Shown: piece after piece, positions 16,027 through 25,394 of the stretch | How the letters are laid out: each line of letters opens with the position of its first letter | How positions within the stretch are numbered: position 1 is the first letter of the stretch | Assembly: GCF_004923295.1 (NCBI RefSeq) | Contig: NZ_CP039635.1 | Coordinates: 144,501 to 208,500, forward strand | Origin: Azospirillum sp. TSH100 | Lineage (GTDB): Bacteria > Pseudomonadota > Alphaproteobacteria > Azospirillales > Azospirillaceae | Direction: 5' to 3' | DNA: 64,000 bases | Notes under the pieces: generated by a model | Databases searched by the model: none | The model's input: only the letters and a program-made list of their open reading frames with translations | Told to the model about the DNA's origin: nothing | Position numbers and translations under genes: made by a program

Positions 16027-18159
16027 TTGTCCGCGCCGCCCGCCCTCCCCGCGCCGCCTTTCGGCAATTCGCCCGACATGGCGATGCTCGCCGCCGTGGT
16101 CGAGGCCAGCGGTGCCGGCATCTTCGTGGCCGACGCCACCCGGCCCGATCACCCCATCGTCTATTGCAACCGCGCCTTCCTGGACATGATCGGCTATGAG
16201 GCCGGCGAGGTGATCGGGCGGAACGGCGATTTCCTGCACGGTCCGGGAACCGATCCGGAGACCGCGGCGGCCATCCGCGGCGCCATGGCTGAGGCGCGCC
16301 CCCTGTCGGTGGAAGTGCTGAATTACCGCAAGGACGGCGGCGCCTTCTGGAATGCGCTCACCCTGCGGCCGGTGCCGGGGCCTGGGAAGGGTTCCGATGG
16401 ACACGCGCGCTGGATTGCCGGGTCCTGCGCCGACGTGACCCACAGCCACCGTTCGCAGGAGGAACTGCGCGCCGCCGAGGAGCAGCTGACCCGGCTCGCC
16501 GCCGAGACCTTCGCCCTGGCCGAGAAGCTGGACGGCGCGCGCGAGGATGCCGAGGCCGCCCGCGTCGCGGCGGAGAACGCCAGCAGCGCCAAGTCGCGTT
16601 TCCTGGCGATGATGAGCCACGAACTGCGCACACCGATGACCGCGGTGATCGGCATGGGCGACCTGCTGATGGGCACCGGGCTGAACGACCAGCAGAAGGC
16701 CTTTGTCAAGACGCTGCGGTCGTCGGCCGACACGCTGATGACCATCCTGAACGATGTTCTGGATTTCTCGAAGATCGAAGCGGGACAGCTGTCGCTTGAG
16801 GAGATCGACTTCTCCCTTCCCCGGCTGGTCGAGGATGTGGTTCAGCTTTTCCTGGTGCGGGCGGCAGCCAAGGGACTGAGCCTGTCGGCCTCCATCGCCG
16901 AGGACACGCCGCGCCACATCCGCGGCGACCCGACTCGGCTGCGGCAGGTGCTGTTCAATCTGGTGTCCAACGCCATCAAGTTCACCGACCGCGGTGTCAT
17001 CGAAATCGCCGTGTGGTCTCCGGATCCGCCGGCCGACCAGCCATCCGCCTCCGCACCGTCCAGCGCGCCGGTCACCCTGCGGTTCGAGGTACAGGACAAC
17101 GGCATCGGCATGACGACGGAACAGCGCGCCCGCCTGTTCGACGCGTTCGTCCAGGCCGACGCGTCGACCAACCGCAAATATGGCGGCACCGGCCTGGGGC
17201 TGGCGATCTGCAAGCGGCTGGTCGAGGCGATGGGCGGCGAGATCACCGTCACCAGCAGCCCCGGCCGCGGCTCCACCTTCCGCTTTTCGATCCGCAGCCG
17301 GCTGGCCGAGGCGCCGCCGGTCGGCGAGCTCAGCGCCCGGCCCTTGCCGGGCAGCGTGGCCGAGTTGCCGGAACCGACACGGGTGCCGCTGCGGCTGTTG
17401 CTGGCCGAGGATAACGACATCAACCGCATGTTGGTTGTCGCCATGATGACCCGCATCGGCCACCGGATCGATGCGGTGGCCGACGGGCGGGCAGCGCTGG
17501 ACGCACTGGCGGCAGCGGACTATGACGCGCTGATCCTGGACATGGAAATGCCTGTGCTGGACGGGCGGTCGACCGCCCGGGCGATCCGCCGGATGAACGG
17601 GCCGGTGGCGCGCATCCCCATCGTCGGACTGTCGGCCGACGCCCTGCCGGAACATCGCGACGGCCATATGGCGGCCGGACTCGACGCCTATCTGACGAAG
17701 CCGATCGACTGGGACCAGCTGAATGCCGTGCTGGTCGATCTGGCGACCCGGCCACTGGACGGGCGCGTCGTGCCGATGCCCAGCCGCCCGGCGACCGAGG
17801 ACGGCCAATTCTCGGCGCTGCCGCTGGTCGACCGGGTAAAGCTGGCCGAACTGCGCCTGGCCCTGGGCGGAGAGGCGCTGGACGGCATGCTCCAGTTGCT
17901 GCCGGAAACCGCGTTGCGTGAACTGACGGCCATCCGCTCCGCCCTGCAGGCCGGGCGGCCGAAGGAGCTGAAGCAGGCGGCCCACACGCTGGCAGGGCTC
18001 GCCGCCAATTTCGGCACGCCGCGCATGGCCGCCATCGCACGCGCCATCAACGACAGCACGACCGACACCGAAAAGGTCGCGGCGCTTCTGCCCCTGCTGG
18101 AAACCGCCGTAGCCGCCACCAGCAGCCTGGTACGCGAACCGGCGGGATATGATGATTGA
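16027..18159 (+). CDS. LOV-like PAS hybrid histidine kinase with receiver and HPt, photoactive Cys missing
   Basis: About 710 residues. The N-terminal PAS domain has LOV hallmarks: GRNGDFLHGPGTD and NYRKDGGAFWNALTLRPV. In photoactive LOV proteins the first motif reads GxNCRFLQG; here Cys is Gly (codon GGC at 16225-16227). HisKA (MSHELRTPMTAVIGMGDLL), HATPase (NLVSNAIKFTD, GTGLGLAICKRL), a receiver (LAEDNDINRMLVV, LDMEMPVLDG, LTKPID) and an HPt (AHTLAGLAANFG) follow. A TTG at 16027 with AGGA seven bases upstream is preferred. TTG 15985 or ATG 16078 are alternatives. No membrane helix is seen, so it is cytoplasmic. Confidence 0.9.
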   Translation: MSAPPALPAPPFGNSPDMAMLAAVVEASGAGIFVADATRPDHPIVYCNRAFLDMIGYEAGEVIGRNGDFLHGPGTDPETAAAIRGAMAEARPLSVEVLNYRKDGGAFWNALTLRPVPGPGKGSDGHARWIAGSCADVTHSHRSQEELRAAEEQLTRLAAETFALAEKLDGAREDAEAARVAAENASSAKSRFLAMMSHELRTPMTAVIGMGDLLMGTGLNDQQKAFVKTLRSSADTLMTILNDVLDFSKIEAGQLSLEEIDFSLPRLVEDVVQLFLVRAAAKGLSLSASIAEDTPRHIRGDPTRLRQVLFNLVSNAIKFTDRGVIEIAVWSPDPPADQPSASAPSSAPVTLRFEVQDNGIGMTTEQRARLFDAFVQADASTNRKYGGTGLGLAICKRLVEAMGGEITVTSSPGRGSTFRFSIRSRLAEAPPVGELSARPLPGSVAELPEPTRVPLRLLLAEDNDINRMLVVAMMTRIGHRIDAVADGRAALDALAAADYDALILDMEMPVLDGRSTARAIRRMNGPVARIPIVGLSADALPEHRDGHMAAGLDAYLTKPIDWDQLNAVLVDLATRPLDGRVVPMPSRPATEDGQFSALPLVDRVKLAELRLALGGEALDGMLQLLPETALRELTAIRSALQAGRPKELKQAAHTLAGLAANFGTPRMAAIARAINDSTTDTEKVAALLPLLETAVAATSSLVREPAGYDD

Positions 18160-18238
18160 GGGGGCTTGGCCAGACGCGCGGTTGAGCGGTGCAAGGCCGA
18201 TCTGCTAGAGACTGCCTTTTGCCAGAGACTTGGGCACC

Positions 18239-18847
18239 ATGAAGAAAGCAGCGCCGAAGCGACGCGGCGGGTCGCCGCGCGTCACCCATCCCGACCAGTT
18301 CGATCTGCTCGACGTGCCCGAGCCGACGGCGGTCATGATCACCTATTCGGGCCGCACCGTCGATCTGGAGCGGCCGGATTTCGGCCCCTTCGACATCGAG
18401 GACATCGCCCGGCCGCTGGCCTACCAGTGCCGGTTCGTCGGCAACACCCAGCGCTTCTTCAGCGTTGCCCAGCATTGCGTCCTGGCCAGCCGGCTGGCGC
18501 CGGAGGGCTATGCCTACGACGCGCTGATGCATGACTGCGAAGAGGCATTTACCGGGGACTGGCCGACGCCGTGGAAGGTGCGGATCGGCCGCGACGCCAT
18601 CCGGCAGGCAGTCGAGCCGATCAAGAGCGCCCTCGCCCAGCGCTTCGGCTTCCGCCATCCGGAGCCCAAGGCGGTCAAGCTGGCCGATCAGCGGGCGCTG
18701 GCGACCGAGTTGCGCGATCTCTGTGCGCCGCACCGCGTCAACTGGCGCGACCTGCCGGACCCTGACGAGGCCGCAATCGTGCCGCTCGGCCCCGAGGAGG
18801 CACTGGCCGACTTTCTGGAAAACTATCGGCGGCTGAAGCCGGCCTGA
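18239..18847 (+). CDS. HD-domain phosphohydrolase-like protein
   Basis: About 202 residues. HD-superfamily metal ligands are visible as SVAQHCVLAS and ALMHDCEEAFTGD, resembling the YfbR / 5'-nucleotidase-like HD group found in many alphaproteobacteria and phages. The basic N terminus (KKAAPKRRGG) precedes the domain. The ATG at 18239 is chosen over an in-frame TTG at 18230. The substrate is probably a nucleotide, by family analogy. It stands alone between the hybrid kinase and a convergent XRE gene. Confidence 0.8.
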   Translation: MKKAAPKRRGGSPRVTHPDQFDLLDVPEPTAVMITYSGRTVDLERPDFGPFDIEDIARPLAYQCRFVGNTQRFFSVAQHCVLASRLAPEGYAYDALMHDCEEAFTGDWPTPWKVRIGRDAIRQAVEPIKSALAQRFGFRHPEPKAVKLADQRALATELRDLCAPHRVNWRDLPDPDEAAIVPLGPEEALADFLENYRRLKPA

Positions 18848-18877
18848 GGTTATCGGGCCGGTTTCGGTCAACCGGTC

Positions 18878-19396
18878 TCAGGCGTGGCCGCCCTGCTCCG
18901 CCCGGCGGCCACGGCCGCGCTTGGGCGCCGGCGCCCCACCGGCCGCACCGCTCGATTGTGCGCTGCCGTCGGCCTGCTGTTCGGCACAGCGCTCTGCCAG
19001 TTCACGGATGGCGGCGCGGATCTGCGGATCGCGGATGCTCTGGAAGTAACGCGCCAGCATCAGCGCCTCGCGCGATTGCAGGGTGTTCTCCTGCTCCTCA
19101 CCGCCACCGACCGCCGGCGCCTCGCCACCCTCCACCGCAGGCTGACGGTTCTCCAACCCTTCAAAGAAGACGGAGACGGGGACACGGAAGAACTGGCCCA
19201 GCTTGAACAGGCGGCTGGAGGACACTCGGTTGAATCCGCGCTCGTACTTCTGCAATTGCTGGAAGGTCAGCCCCAGGGCCGAGGCGACGTCGCTCTGGCT
19301 CAGGCCGGCGAGCATGCGCAGCTCCCGCAGGCGCTGGCCCACGAACACATCGACCTCGTTGAGGCCTTCCTTCTTTTCGCGGCCACGCCGTTTCAT
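18878..19396 (-). CDS. XRE-family helix-turn-helix regulator
   Basis: 172 residues from the ATG at 19396, which follows GGGAAAGAG. The HTH spans about 18-72 (RLRELRMLAGLSQSDVASAL, LTFQQLQKYERGFNRVSSSR), the form common in alphaproteobacterial cro/C1-type regulators. The C-terminal half is helical with an Ala/Gly/Arg-rich tail. An upstream extension to 19489 is open but has no better start. The target is unknown; the position beside the flagellar operon is suggestive only. Confidence 0.85.
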   Translation of the reverse strand: MKRRGREKKEGLNEVDVFVGQRLRELRMLAGLSQSDVASALGLTFQQLQKYERGFNRVSSSRLFKLGQFFRVPVSVFFEGLENRQPAVEGGEAPAVGGGEEQENTLQSREALMLARYFQSIRDPQIRAAIRELAERCAEQQADGSAQSSGAAGGAPAPKRGRGRRAEQGGHA

Positions 19397-19910
19397 GGCT
19401 CTTTCCCTTCGATCCTGTACTGGTCCCGGCAGCCGATTCTTCCCGCCGCCATCCGGAACGCCGGTCAGGCCCTTTACGCCGTACAGCATCGCCTTTGGCG
19501 CAGGAGCTTAAGAACACCCCGCCGGGAAGACGAATCGGCCGGTTTCGGGCATGGAATGCAACTCAGCTATGACCGCGACCCACCGATGTCAACCTTGGCT
19601 GGACCAGCTACCTCTTTTGGACAGTGGTTCATTCGCGGGAACCGGCCTGTTGGTCATAGAGGCGCACTCTTTTCGCGCATCGGGTGGTATTGCTTTACCC
19701 ATGGTCGCGCGACTGGTGCGCTTCCGCCTCGGCGGCGGATTGCCCGCGTCATTGTGACCCATGGTTGCGAAAGCCGCTGCAATGCCACCGTCGCAGGGCT
19801 GCAACATTTGCGGGGCACTAGGCATATTTTGCCGGTTACCCGGCAAAAACTGCCGCCGATTAACCCTCTCTTCATCAAGACGACGCAGCATGCCTCAACG
19901 TAGGCAAGAC
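19397..19910. other. Intergenic region upstream of flagellar operon, with one hairpin
   Basis: About 500 bases without a convincing gene; reading frames here have poor codon character and no supported starts. One clear structure is seen: a perfect 9-bp inverted repeat TTTTGCCGG-TTAC-CCGGCAAAA at 19827-19848, about 65 bases upstream of the sigma-54-like element. It could be an activator site or a small terminator. Confidence 0.6.
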
Positions 19911-19926
19911 CGGCGCGGAACTTGCA
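19911..19926 (+). promoter_or_regulatory. Sigma-54-type promoter for the fliF operon
   Basis: CGGCGCGGAACTTGCA has GG at 19912-19913 and GC at 19924-19925 separated by exactly ten bases, with GGC and TTGCA matching the sigma-54 consensus (TGGCACG-N4-TTGCW). It lies about 75 bases before the fliF start. The operon encodes FlbD, a sigma-54 activator of flagellar genes, which fits. The match is by eye. Confidence 0.6.
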
Positions 19927-19999
19927 GAAACCGTCTCGCATTCGCGAACGGAGACTGTGTGGAGAGCATGCCGGGAAGACTTCCGATCGGGGACCGCGC

Positions 20000-21661
20000 G
20001 TGAACAACCTGCTGCAGACCTTGCGCAATCTCGGACCCGCCCGCCTTGCGGCGATCGGCGGCGTCGGACTTTTGCTGATCGGATTCTTCGTCTACCTGAC
20101 CACCCGGCTGTCGACGCCGGAGATGGAGCTGCTTTACGCCGACCTCCAGCAGACGGAGGCGGCGGCCATCGCCAAGAAGCTGGACGAGGCGAAGGTCCCC
20201 TACTCCGTCGACAAGTCGGGCACCAAGATCATGGTCCCGGCCGATCAGGTCGGGCCGATGCGCATGCGCATGGCCGCCCAGGGACTGCCGTCCGGCGGTT
20301 CGGTCGGCTATGAGCTGTTCGACAAGGGCGAAGGCTTCGGCGCCACCAGCTTCATGCAGAACATCAACCACCTGCGCGCGCTGGAAGGCGAGATGGCGCG
20401 CACGGTGCAGACACTCAACGGCGTCCAGCAGGCCCGTGTCCATCTGGTGCTGCCCAAGCGCGAGCTGTTCGCCCGCCAGCAGAACCCGGCAACCGCCAGC
20501 GTCTTCCTGAAGCTGCGCCCCGGCGCCCAGCTGAGCCGCGAGAACATCCAGGCGATCCAGCAGCTGATCGCCGCCTCGGTTCCCAACCTCGACCCCAACC
20601 GCATCTCCATCGTCGACGACAAGGGCAAGCTGCTGGCCCGCGGCACCGGCAGCGACACCGCCGAAGCTATGCTGGCCAATGCAGAGGAAAAGAAGCAGGC
20701 CTACGAGAGCCGGCTGGCCCGCACCATCGAGGATCTGCTGGGCCGCACGCTGGGCTACGGGAAGGTCCGGGCGGAGGTGTCGGCCGACCTTGATTTTGAC
20801 CGCATCACGACCCAGTCGGAAATCTTCGATCCGGAAAGCCAGGTCGTCCGCTCGACCCAGACGGTGACCGAGTCGAACGAGAGCAGCGACCGCGACCCGC
20901 TGGCTCCGGTTTCAGTGGATCAGAACCTGCCGACTGCGCAGGCGAGCAGCAGCGCCAGCCCGTTGTCGTCGAACAAGTCGAACCGCAACGAAGAGACGAT
21001 CAACTACGAGATCACCAAGACCACCAAGTCGCACGTGCGCGAGGCAGGGCAGGTCCGCCGCCTGTCGGTCGCCGTGTTGGTGGATGGCACCTACCAGCTC
21101 TCCAAGGATGCCCCCCCGGCCTATCAGCCGCGCAGCGAGCAGGAGGTCGAGAGCATCAAGGCGCTGGTGCGCTCCGCCGTCGGGCTGGACGCCGTGCGCG
21201 GCGACACGCTGGAAGTGGTGAACATGCGCTTCTGGTCGCCCGAGGACGACATCCAGAAGCCCGACGAGCTGTTCATGGGCATGACCAAGGACGATCTGTT
21301 CCGCATCGCGGAGATGGTGGTCCTGGGCATCGTCGCCGTCCTCATAATCCTGCTGGTCATCCGCCCGCTGATCTCCCGCGCCTTCGAGAAGGCGGAGATG
21401 CAGGAGGAGGACGAGATGGACCGCCTGCTGACCGACCAGGCCGGCATGCCGGCCGCCCTGGCCGCCCCGACCGGCGCGCTGGCCCAGGATCTGGCGCTGG
21501 AAGCGGCACAGGCCGACGAGGAGCTGGAGCAGATGATCGACATCAACCGGGTGGAAGGCCGCGTCCGCGCCTCCTCCCTGCGCAAGGTCGGCGAAATCGT
21601 CGACAAGCACCCGGAAGAGGCTGTCTCGATCCTGCGCAACTGGCTGTATCAGGAGAGCTGA
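20000..21661 (+). CDS. fliF: Flagellar MS-ring protein FliF
   Basis: 553 residues forming the inner-membrane MS ring. A transmembrane segment lies at about 14-34 (GGVGLLLIGFFVYLTTRL). The ring-building motifs include LDEAKVPYSVDKSGTKIMVP, GYELFDKGEGFGATSF and NGVQQARVHLVLPKR. A second helix lies near 442-462 (MVVLGIVAVLIILLVIRPLI). The cytoplasmic tail ends with the FliG-binding type motif (HPEEAVSILRNWLYQ). GTG at 20000 with GGGGA upstream is chosen; an in-frame TTG at 19922 would lie on the promoter. First gene of the flagellar operon; fliG is not adjacent. Confidence 0.95.
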   Translation: MNNLLQTLRNLGPARLAAIGGVGLLLIGFFVYLTTRLSTPEMELLYADLQQTEAAAIAKKLDEAKVPYSVDKSGTKIMVPADQVGPMRMRMAAQGLPSGGSVGYELFDKGEGFGATSFMQNINHLRALEGEMARTVQTLNGVQQARVHLVLPKRELFARQQNPATASVFLKLRPGAQLSRENIQAIQQLIAASVPNLDPNRISIVDDKGKLLARGTGSDTAEAMLANAEEKKQAYESRLARTIEDLLGRTLGYGKVRAEVSADLDFDRITTQSEIFDPESQVVRSTQTVTESNESSDRDPLAPVSVDQNLPTAQASSSASPLSSNKSNRNEETINYEITKTTKSHVREAGQVRRLSVAVLVDGTYQLSKDAPPAYQPRSEQEVESIKALVRSAVGLDAVRGDTLEVVNMRFWSPEDDIQKPDELFMGMTKDDLFRIAEMVVLGIVAVLIILLVIRPLISRAFEKAEMQEEDEMDRLLTDQAGMPAALAAPTGALAQDLALEAAQADEELEQMIDINRVEGRVRASSLRKVGEIVDKHPEEAVSILRNWLYQES

Positions 21662-21708
21662 GCGATGCCGGCCTCCGTTTCAATTCCGTCTGAAGGAGGA
21701 TCGCGGCG

Positions 21709-22485
21709 ATGAGCGTGCGCAAATTCCTCTTCGACGAGTCCTTCGACGTGGACGCGGTTCCCCGCATGACCCATGTGGAGGACGACGACCTGCTGCCCGA
21801 GGACGAGCTGTCGGCCCATCCCGACCCCGAACCGGAACCGGAGCTGCCGCCGGAACCGACCTTCGGCGAGGAGGAACTGGCCGCCGCCCGCGCCCAGGCC
21901 TATGAGGAGGGTCTGACGGCCGGCAAATCCGAAGGGACCGCGGCCGGCTACGGCAAGGGGTTCACCGACGGCATGGCCGCCGGCCAGAACACCGGGTACG
22001 AGCGCGGCAAGATGGAGATCGAGGCGACGGTGAACAACCGCATCGCCAATGCGCTCTCCCAGATTGCCGACGGCGTGGCGCATCTGCTTGCGGCACACGA
22101 GGCGGGCAACGCCGCGCGCAGCGAACAGCCGGTCCATCTGGCCCTGGCGATCGTCCGCAAGCTGATGCCGGAATGGGCACGGCGTGGCGGAATGGTCGAG
22201 GTGGAAGGGATGGTCCGCGCCTGCCTGACCGACCTGATCGACGAGCCTCGGCTGGTCATTCGGGTGGCGGAGGACACGATGGATCTGGTGCGCGGCCATC
22301 TCGACGAGACGGTCGGGTCGCGTGGCTTCGGCGCCAGACTGATGGTGATCGGCGATCCGTCGATCGCCCCCGGCAGCTGCCGCATCGAATGGGCCGAAGG
22401 CGGCATGGAGCGGGACACCGCCCAGTTGCTGGCTGAAATTGAACGCCGCGCGGCGCACATGCTGGAGGCTCCGGCCCCCGTCTAA
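21709..22485 (+). CDS. fliH: Flagellar export regulator FliH (FlbE-type)
   Basis: 258 residues. It is expected to bind the FliI ATPase and FliN and to deliver export substrates. An acidic, Pro/Glu-rich N terminus (about 25-55) is followed by a GxxxG-rich helix (YEEGLTAGKSEGTAAGYGKG, GMAAGQNTGYERGK), the hallmark of FliH. A C-terminal globular domain contains LALAIVRKLMPEWARRGG and CRIEWAEGGMER. It sits between fliF and fliN as flbE does in Caulobacter. The Shine-Dalgarno is GAAGGAGGA. Confidence 0.88.
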   Translation: MSVRKFLFDESFDVDAVPRMTHVEDDDLLPEDELSAHPDPEPEPELPPEPTFGEEELAAARAQAYEEGLTAGKSEGTAAGYGKGFTDGMAAGQNTGYERGKMEIEATVNNRIANALSQIADGVAHLLAAHEAGNAARSEQPVHLALAIVRKLMPEWARRGGMVEVEGMVRACLTDLIDEPRLVIRVAEDTMDLVRGHLDETVGSRGFGARLMVIGDPSIAPGSCRIEWAEGGMERDTAQLLAEIERRAAHMLEAPAPV

Positions 22486-22519
22486 GGGGTGTCCGGAATG
22501 AAGGAGGTCCGAGACCGAC

Positions 22520-22837
22520 ATGCCGAGCGACAATTTTTCGCTGAACGATCTGCACGGTGGCGATGGCGACGAATATGCCAGCCCCGGAATCACCAAGGAT
22601 CTGGAGGCGGTGTACGATATTCCCGTCCAGATCTCCGCGGTGCTGGGCAAATCGACCATGCAGGTGGCGCAGCTGCTGAAGCTGGGCCGCGGCGCCGTGG
22701 TGGAGCTGGACCGCAAGGTCGGCGAGGCCATCGACATCTACGTCAACAACCGCCTGGTCGCCCGCGGCGAGGTGGTGGTGGTGGAAGACCGGCTGGGCGT
22801 GACCATGACGGAAATCATCAAGTCGGACCGCGGCTGA
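22520..22837 (+). CDS. fliN: Flagellar C-ring switch protein FliN
   Basis: 105 residues, the usual FliN size. The SpoA domain covers about 30-100: VYDIPVQISAVLGKSTMQVA, LLKLGRGAVVELDRKVGE and DIYVNNRLVARGEVVVVE. AAGGAGG precedes the ATG by about 14 bases, with a closer GACCGAC context. The stop TGA overlaps the next ATG (TGATG), so motA-like translation is coupled. It acts in the rotor switch with FliG and FliM, neither of which is in this window. Confidence 0.95.
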   Translation: MPSDNFSLNDLHGGDGDEYASPGITKDLEAVYDIPVQISAVLGKSTMQVAQLLKLGRGAVVELDRKVGEAIDIYVNNRLVARGEVVVVEDRLGVTMTEIIKSDRG

Positions 22838-23769
22838 TGGCGGTTTCGTCCGATACCGGCGCAGCACGCGCCAAGTCGGCTCCCGGCGGCGGCACCCGTG
22901 CCGCAGCGCAGGGCGAGCCGGCCTCTGCCCCCACCGGCGCGACGGCGCCTGGGCGGAGCGTGCGGCTGCGCGGCGGGCTGGACGTGGCGACGCTGGTCGG
23001 GCTGGCGGCGGCGGCCGGGGTGATCCTGATCGCCATCACCACCGGCGGATCGGCCCGCGCCTTCCTCGATCCGCCGTCACTGCTGATCGTGCTGGGCGGG
23101 ACGCTGGCGGTCACCACCGCCTCCTTCTCGCTGGGTGACGTGGCGGTGGCGTGGAAGAACGCGGCGGCGGTGCTGGTCCACCAGACGCTCGACCCCAAGG
23201 GCGTGGCGCGGCAGGTCCTGCTGCTGGCCGAAGCAGCCCGCCGGGCCGGGCCGGAAACCCTGCGCAACGTCCTGCCGGAACTGCGCGGCGAGCCCTTCCT
23301 GTACCGCAGCGTCACCCTGATCACCGAGGGGCTGCCACCCGACGCCATCGAGCGGATGCTGACCGGCGAGGTCGAGGCGACCGTCGGCGGCCACGGCAAG
23401 AGCGCCGGCGTGCTGCGCCGCGCCTCGGAAGTGGCGCCGGCCATGGGCCTGATCGGCACGCTGGTCGGGCTGGTGCAGATGCTGGGCAGCCTGAGCGACC
23501 CGTCGGCCATCGGCCCGGCGATGGCGCTGGCGCTGCTGACGACCTTCTACGGGGCCGTGCTCGGCAACGTCGTCCTGTCTCCGCTCGCCGCCAAGGTGGA
23601 GCGGGCGGCGGAGGAGGACGCGCTGGTCAAGACCCTCTATACCATTGGCGCCGTGTCCATCGCGCGCCAGGAGAATCCGCGGCGTCTGGAGATGCTCCTG
23701 AACGCCGTCCTGCCGCCTGGAAAGCGGATCCAGTATTTCGACCGGGAAGCCCCGAGAGTGGGAGCGTAA
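22837..23769 (+). CDS. motA: MotA-family stator-like protein
   Basis: 310 residues. A disordered Ala/Pro-rich N terminus of about 48 residues precedes four predicted helices. These include [19 protein letters not shown] and [19 protein letters not shown], then the MotA/TolQ/ExbB core ([38 protein letters not shown]). It resembles PomA-type MotA proteins. No motB partner is adjacent, unlike normal stator operons, so it may be an accessory stator or pair with a distant MotB. Confidence 0.88.
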   Translation: MAVSSDTGAARAKSAPGGGTRAAAQGEPASAPTGATAPGRSVRLRGGLDVATLVGLAAAAGVILIAITTGGSARAFLDPPSLLIVLGGTLAVTTASFSLGDVAVAWKNAAAVLVHQTLDPKGVARQVLLLAEAARRAGPETLRNVLPELRGEPFLYRSVTLITEGLPPDAIERMLTGEVEATVGGHGKSAGVLRRASEVAPAMGLIGTLVGLVQMLGSLSDPSAIGPAMALALLTTFYGAVLGNVVLSPLAAKVERAAEEDALVKTLYTIGAVSIARQENPRRLEMLLNAVLPPGKRIQYFDREAPRVGA

Positions 23770-23773
23770 GGCT

Positions 23774-25354
23774 ATGCGTCTGCTGATCGTTGGAACGTTG
23801 GAAGGCTACATCACCGCCGCCGGCAAGATCGCCATGAAGCGGGGGGCCAAGGTGTCGCACACCGACAGCATCGAAGGGGCGCTGACCGCCTTGCGTGCCG
23901 CCGCGGGTGCCGATCTGGTGATGATCGACGTCAAGCTGGACATCGCGACCTTCATCGACAGCCTGAAGTCGGAGCGGATCACCATCCCGGTGGTCGCCTG
24001 CGGCATCGGCACCGATGCGGCCGCCGCCGTGCGCGCCATCCGCGCCGGCGCCAAGGAATATCTGCCGCTGCCGCCCAATGCCGAGCTGATCGCCGCGGTG
24101 CTGGAGGCGGTGGCGGAGGAAAGCCATTCGATCGTGTGCAGCGACCCGGCGATGCTGGCGACGCTGCGGCTGGCCGAGCAGGTGGCGCCCAGCGACGCGT
24201 CGGTGATGATCACCGGCGAAAGCGGCACCGGCAAGGAGCTGATGGCCCGTTTCATCCACCGCAAGAGCCGGCGGGCCAACGAGCCCTTCGTCGCGGTGAA
24301 CTGCGCCGCCATCCCGGAAAACCTGCTGGAATCGGAACTGTTCGGCCACGAGAAGGGCGCCTTCACCGGTGCCGTCGCCCGGCGGCTGGGCAAGTTCGAG
24401 GAGGCCAACAACGGCACCCTGCTGCTGGACGAGCTGTCGGAGATGCACCCCCGGCTCCAGGCCAAGCTGCTGCGCGCCATCCAGGAGAAGGAGATCGACC
24501 GCATCGGCTCCAGCCAGCCGGTGAAGGTCAATGTCCGCCTGATCGCCACCTCCAACCGCAACCTGGAGGCGGAGGTGCGCGCCGGCAACTTCCGCGAGGA
24601 TTTGTATTTCCGCCTGAACGTGTTCAGCGTGGCGATCCCGTCCCTGCGCGAACGCCCGGCCGACATCCCGATGATCGCCGAGCATTTCCTGAAGAAATAC
24701 GCGGAAGCCAACGGTCTGGGCGACAAACGCCTGACCGAGGACGCGATGCTGATGCTCCAGTCCCATCACTGGCGCGGCAACGTGCGCGAGCTGGAAAACA
24801 CCATGCACCGCGCCGTCCTGCTGTCGCGCGGGGAAGAGGTCGGGCCGGAAGCCATCATGCTGACCAGCAAGATGCTGGCCCCGGAAGGCAGCGCCCAGGC
24901 CTCCATTCCCACCGACTCGCCGGTCGCCAACCCGTTCGCCGGTCCCGGCGGCACGGTGCCGGCAGCCGCTCCGGCGCAGCCGGCTGGTCCCCTGGTGGTG
25001 CCGCCGCAGGGCGGCCTGCCGAATGGCTATGGGTCGACCGGCTATGGTCCGCCCAAGGGCGGCAAGCCCGGCCCCTATGGCATGCCCGCCAACGGCGGTG
25101 CGGCAGCCGCTGCCGCGGCGGCTTCCGCCAACACCAGCAGCGCCGCCGGCCTCGCGGCGCTGATCGGTCGCACGGTGGCCGACGTCGAGCGCGACCTGAT
25201 CCTGGAGACGCTGACCCATTGCCTGGGCAACCGCACCCACGCCGCCAACATCCTGGGCATCTCGATCCGCACGCTGCGCAACAAGCTGAAGCAGTATGGC
25301 GACGAAGGCCGCAGCGTGCCCGCCCCGGGCAACGATGAACGGGCGACGGCCTGA
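23774..25354 (+). CDS. flbD: FlbD-type sigma-54-dependent flagellar activator
   Basis: 526 residues. An N-terminal receiver-like domain (1-115) has Asp52 in VMIDVKLD but lacks the acidic pair at the first strand ([10 protein letters not shown]), as in Caulobacter FlbD, so it probably does not use standard phosphorylation. The AAA+ domain has Walker A GESGTGKE (148-155), GAFTGA (195-200) for sigma-54 contact, and [10 protein letters not shown] Pro/Gly/Ala-rich linker of about 90 residues precedes the Fis-type HTH ([21 protein letters not shown]). Starts four bases after motA. It probably activates late flagellar genes and may act on 19911. Confidence 0.95.
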   Translation: MRLLIVGTLEGYITAAGKIAMKRGAKVSHTDSIEGALTALRAAAGADLVMIDVKLDIATFIDSLKSERITIPVVACGIGTDAAAAVRAIRAGAKEYLPLPPNAELIAAVLEAVAEESHSIVCSDPAMLATLRLAEQVAPSDASVMITGESGTGKELMARFIHRKSRRANEPFVAVNCAAIPENLLESELFGHEKGAFTGAVARRLGKFEEANNGTLLLDELSEMHPRLQAKLLRAIQEKEIDRIGSSQPVKVNVRLIATSNRNLEAEVRAGNFREDLYFRLNVFSVAIPSLRERPADIPMIAEHFLKKYAEANGLGDKRLTEDAMLMLQSHHWRGNVRELENTMHRAVLLSRGEEVGPEAIMLTSKMLAPEGSAQASIPTDSPVANPFAGPGGTVPAAAPAQPAGPLVVPPQGGLPNGYGSTGYGPPKGGKPGPYGMPANGGAAAAAAAASANTSSAAGLAALIGRTVADVERDLILETLTHCLGNRTHAANILGISIRTLRNKLKQYGDEGRSVPAPGNDERATA

Positions 25355-25394
25355 CGCCGCCTCGCGGTCCTGGGTCTGAGCGGCGGGAGCATTC

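Noticed and set aside
15979..17985. Minus-strand open frame opposite the LOV-like kinase
   Set aside because: Antisense shadow; no recognisable domain and composition typical of reverse frames.
19827..19848. Hairpin TTTTGCCGG/CCGGCAAAA as a rho-independent terminator
   Set aside because: No transcript enters from the left on the plus strand and no T-run follows on that strand; kept only as a possible regulatory site.
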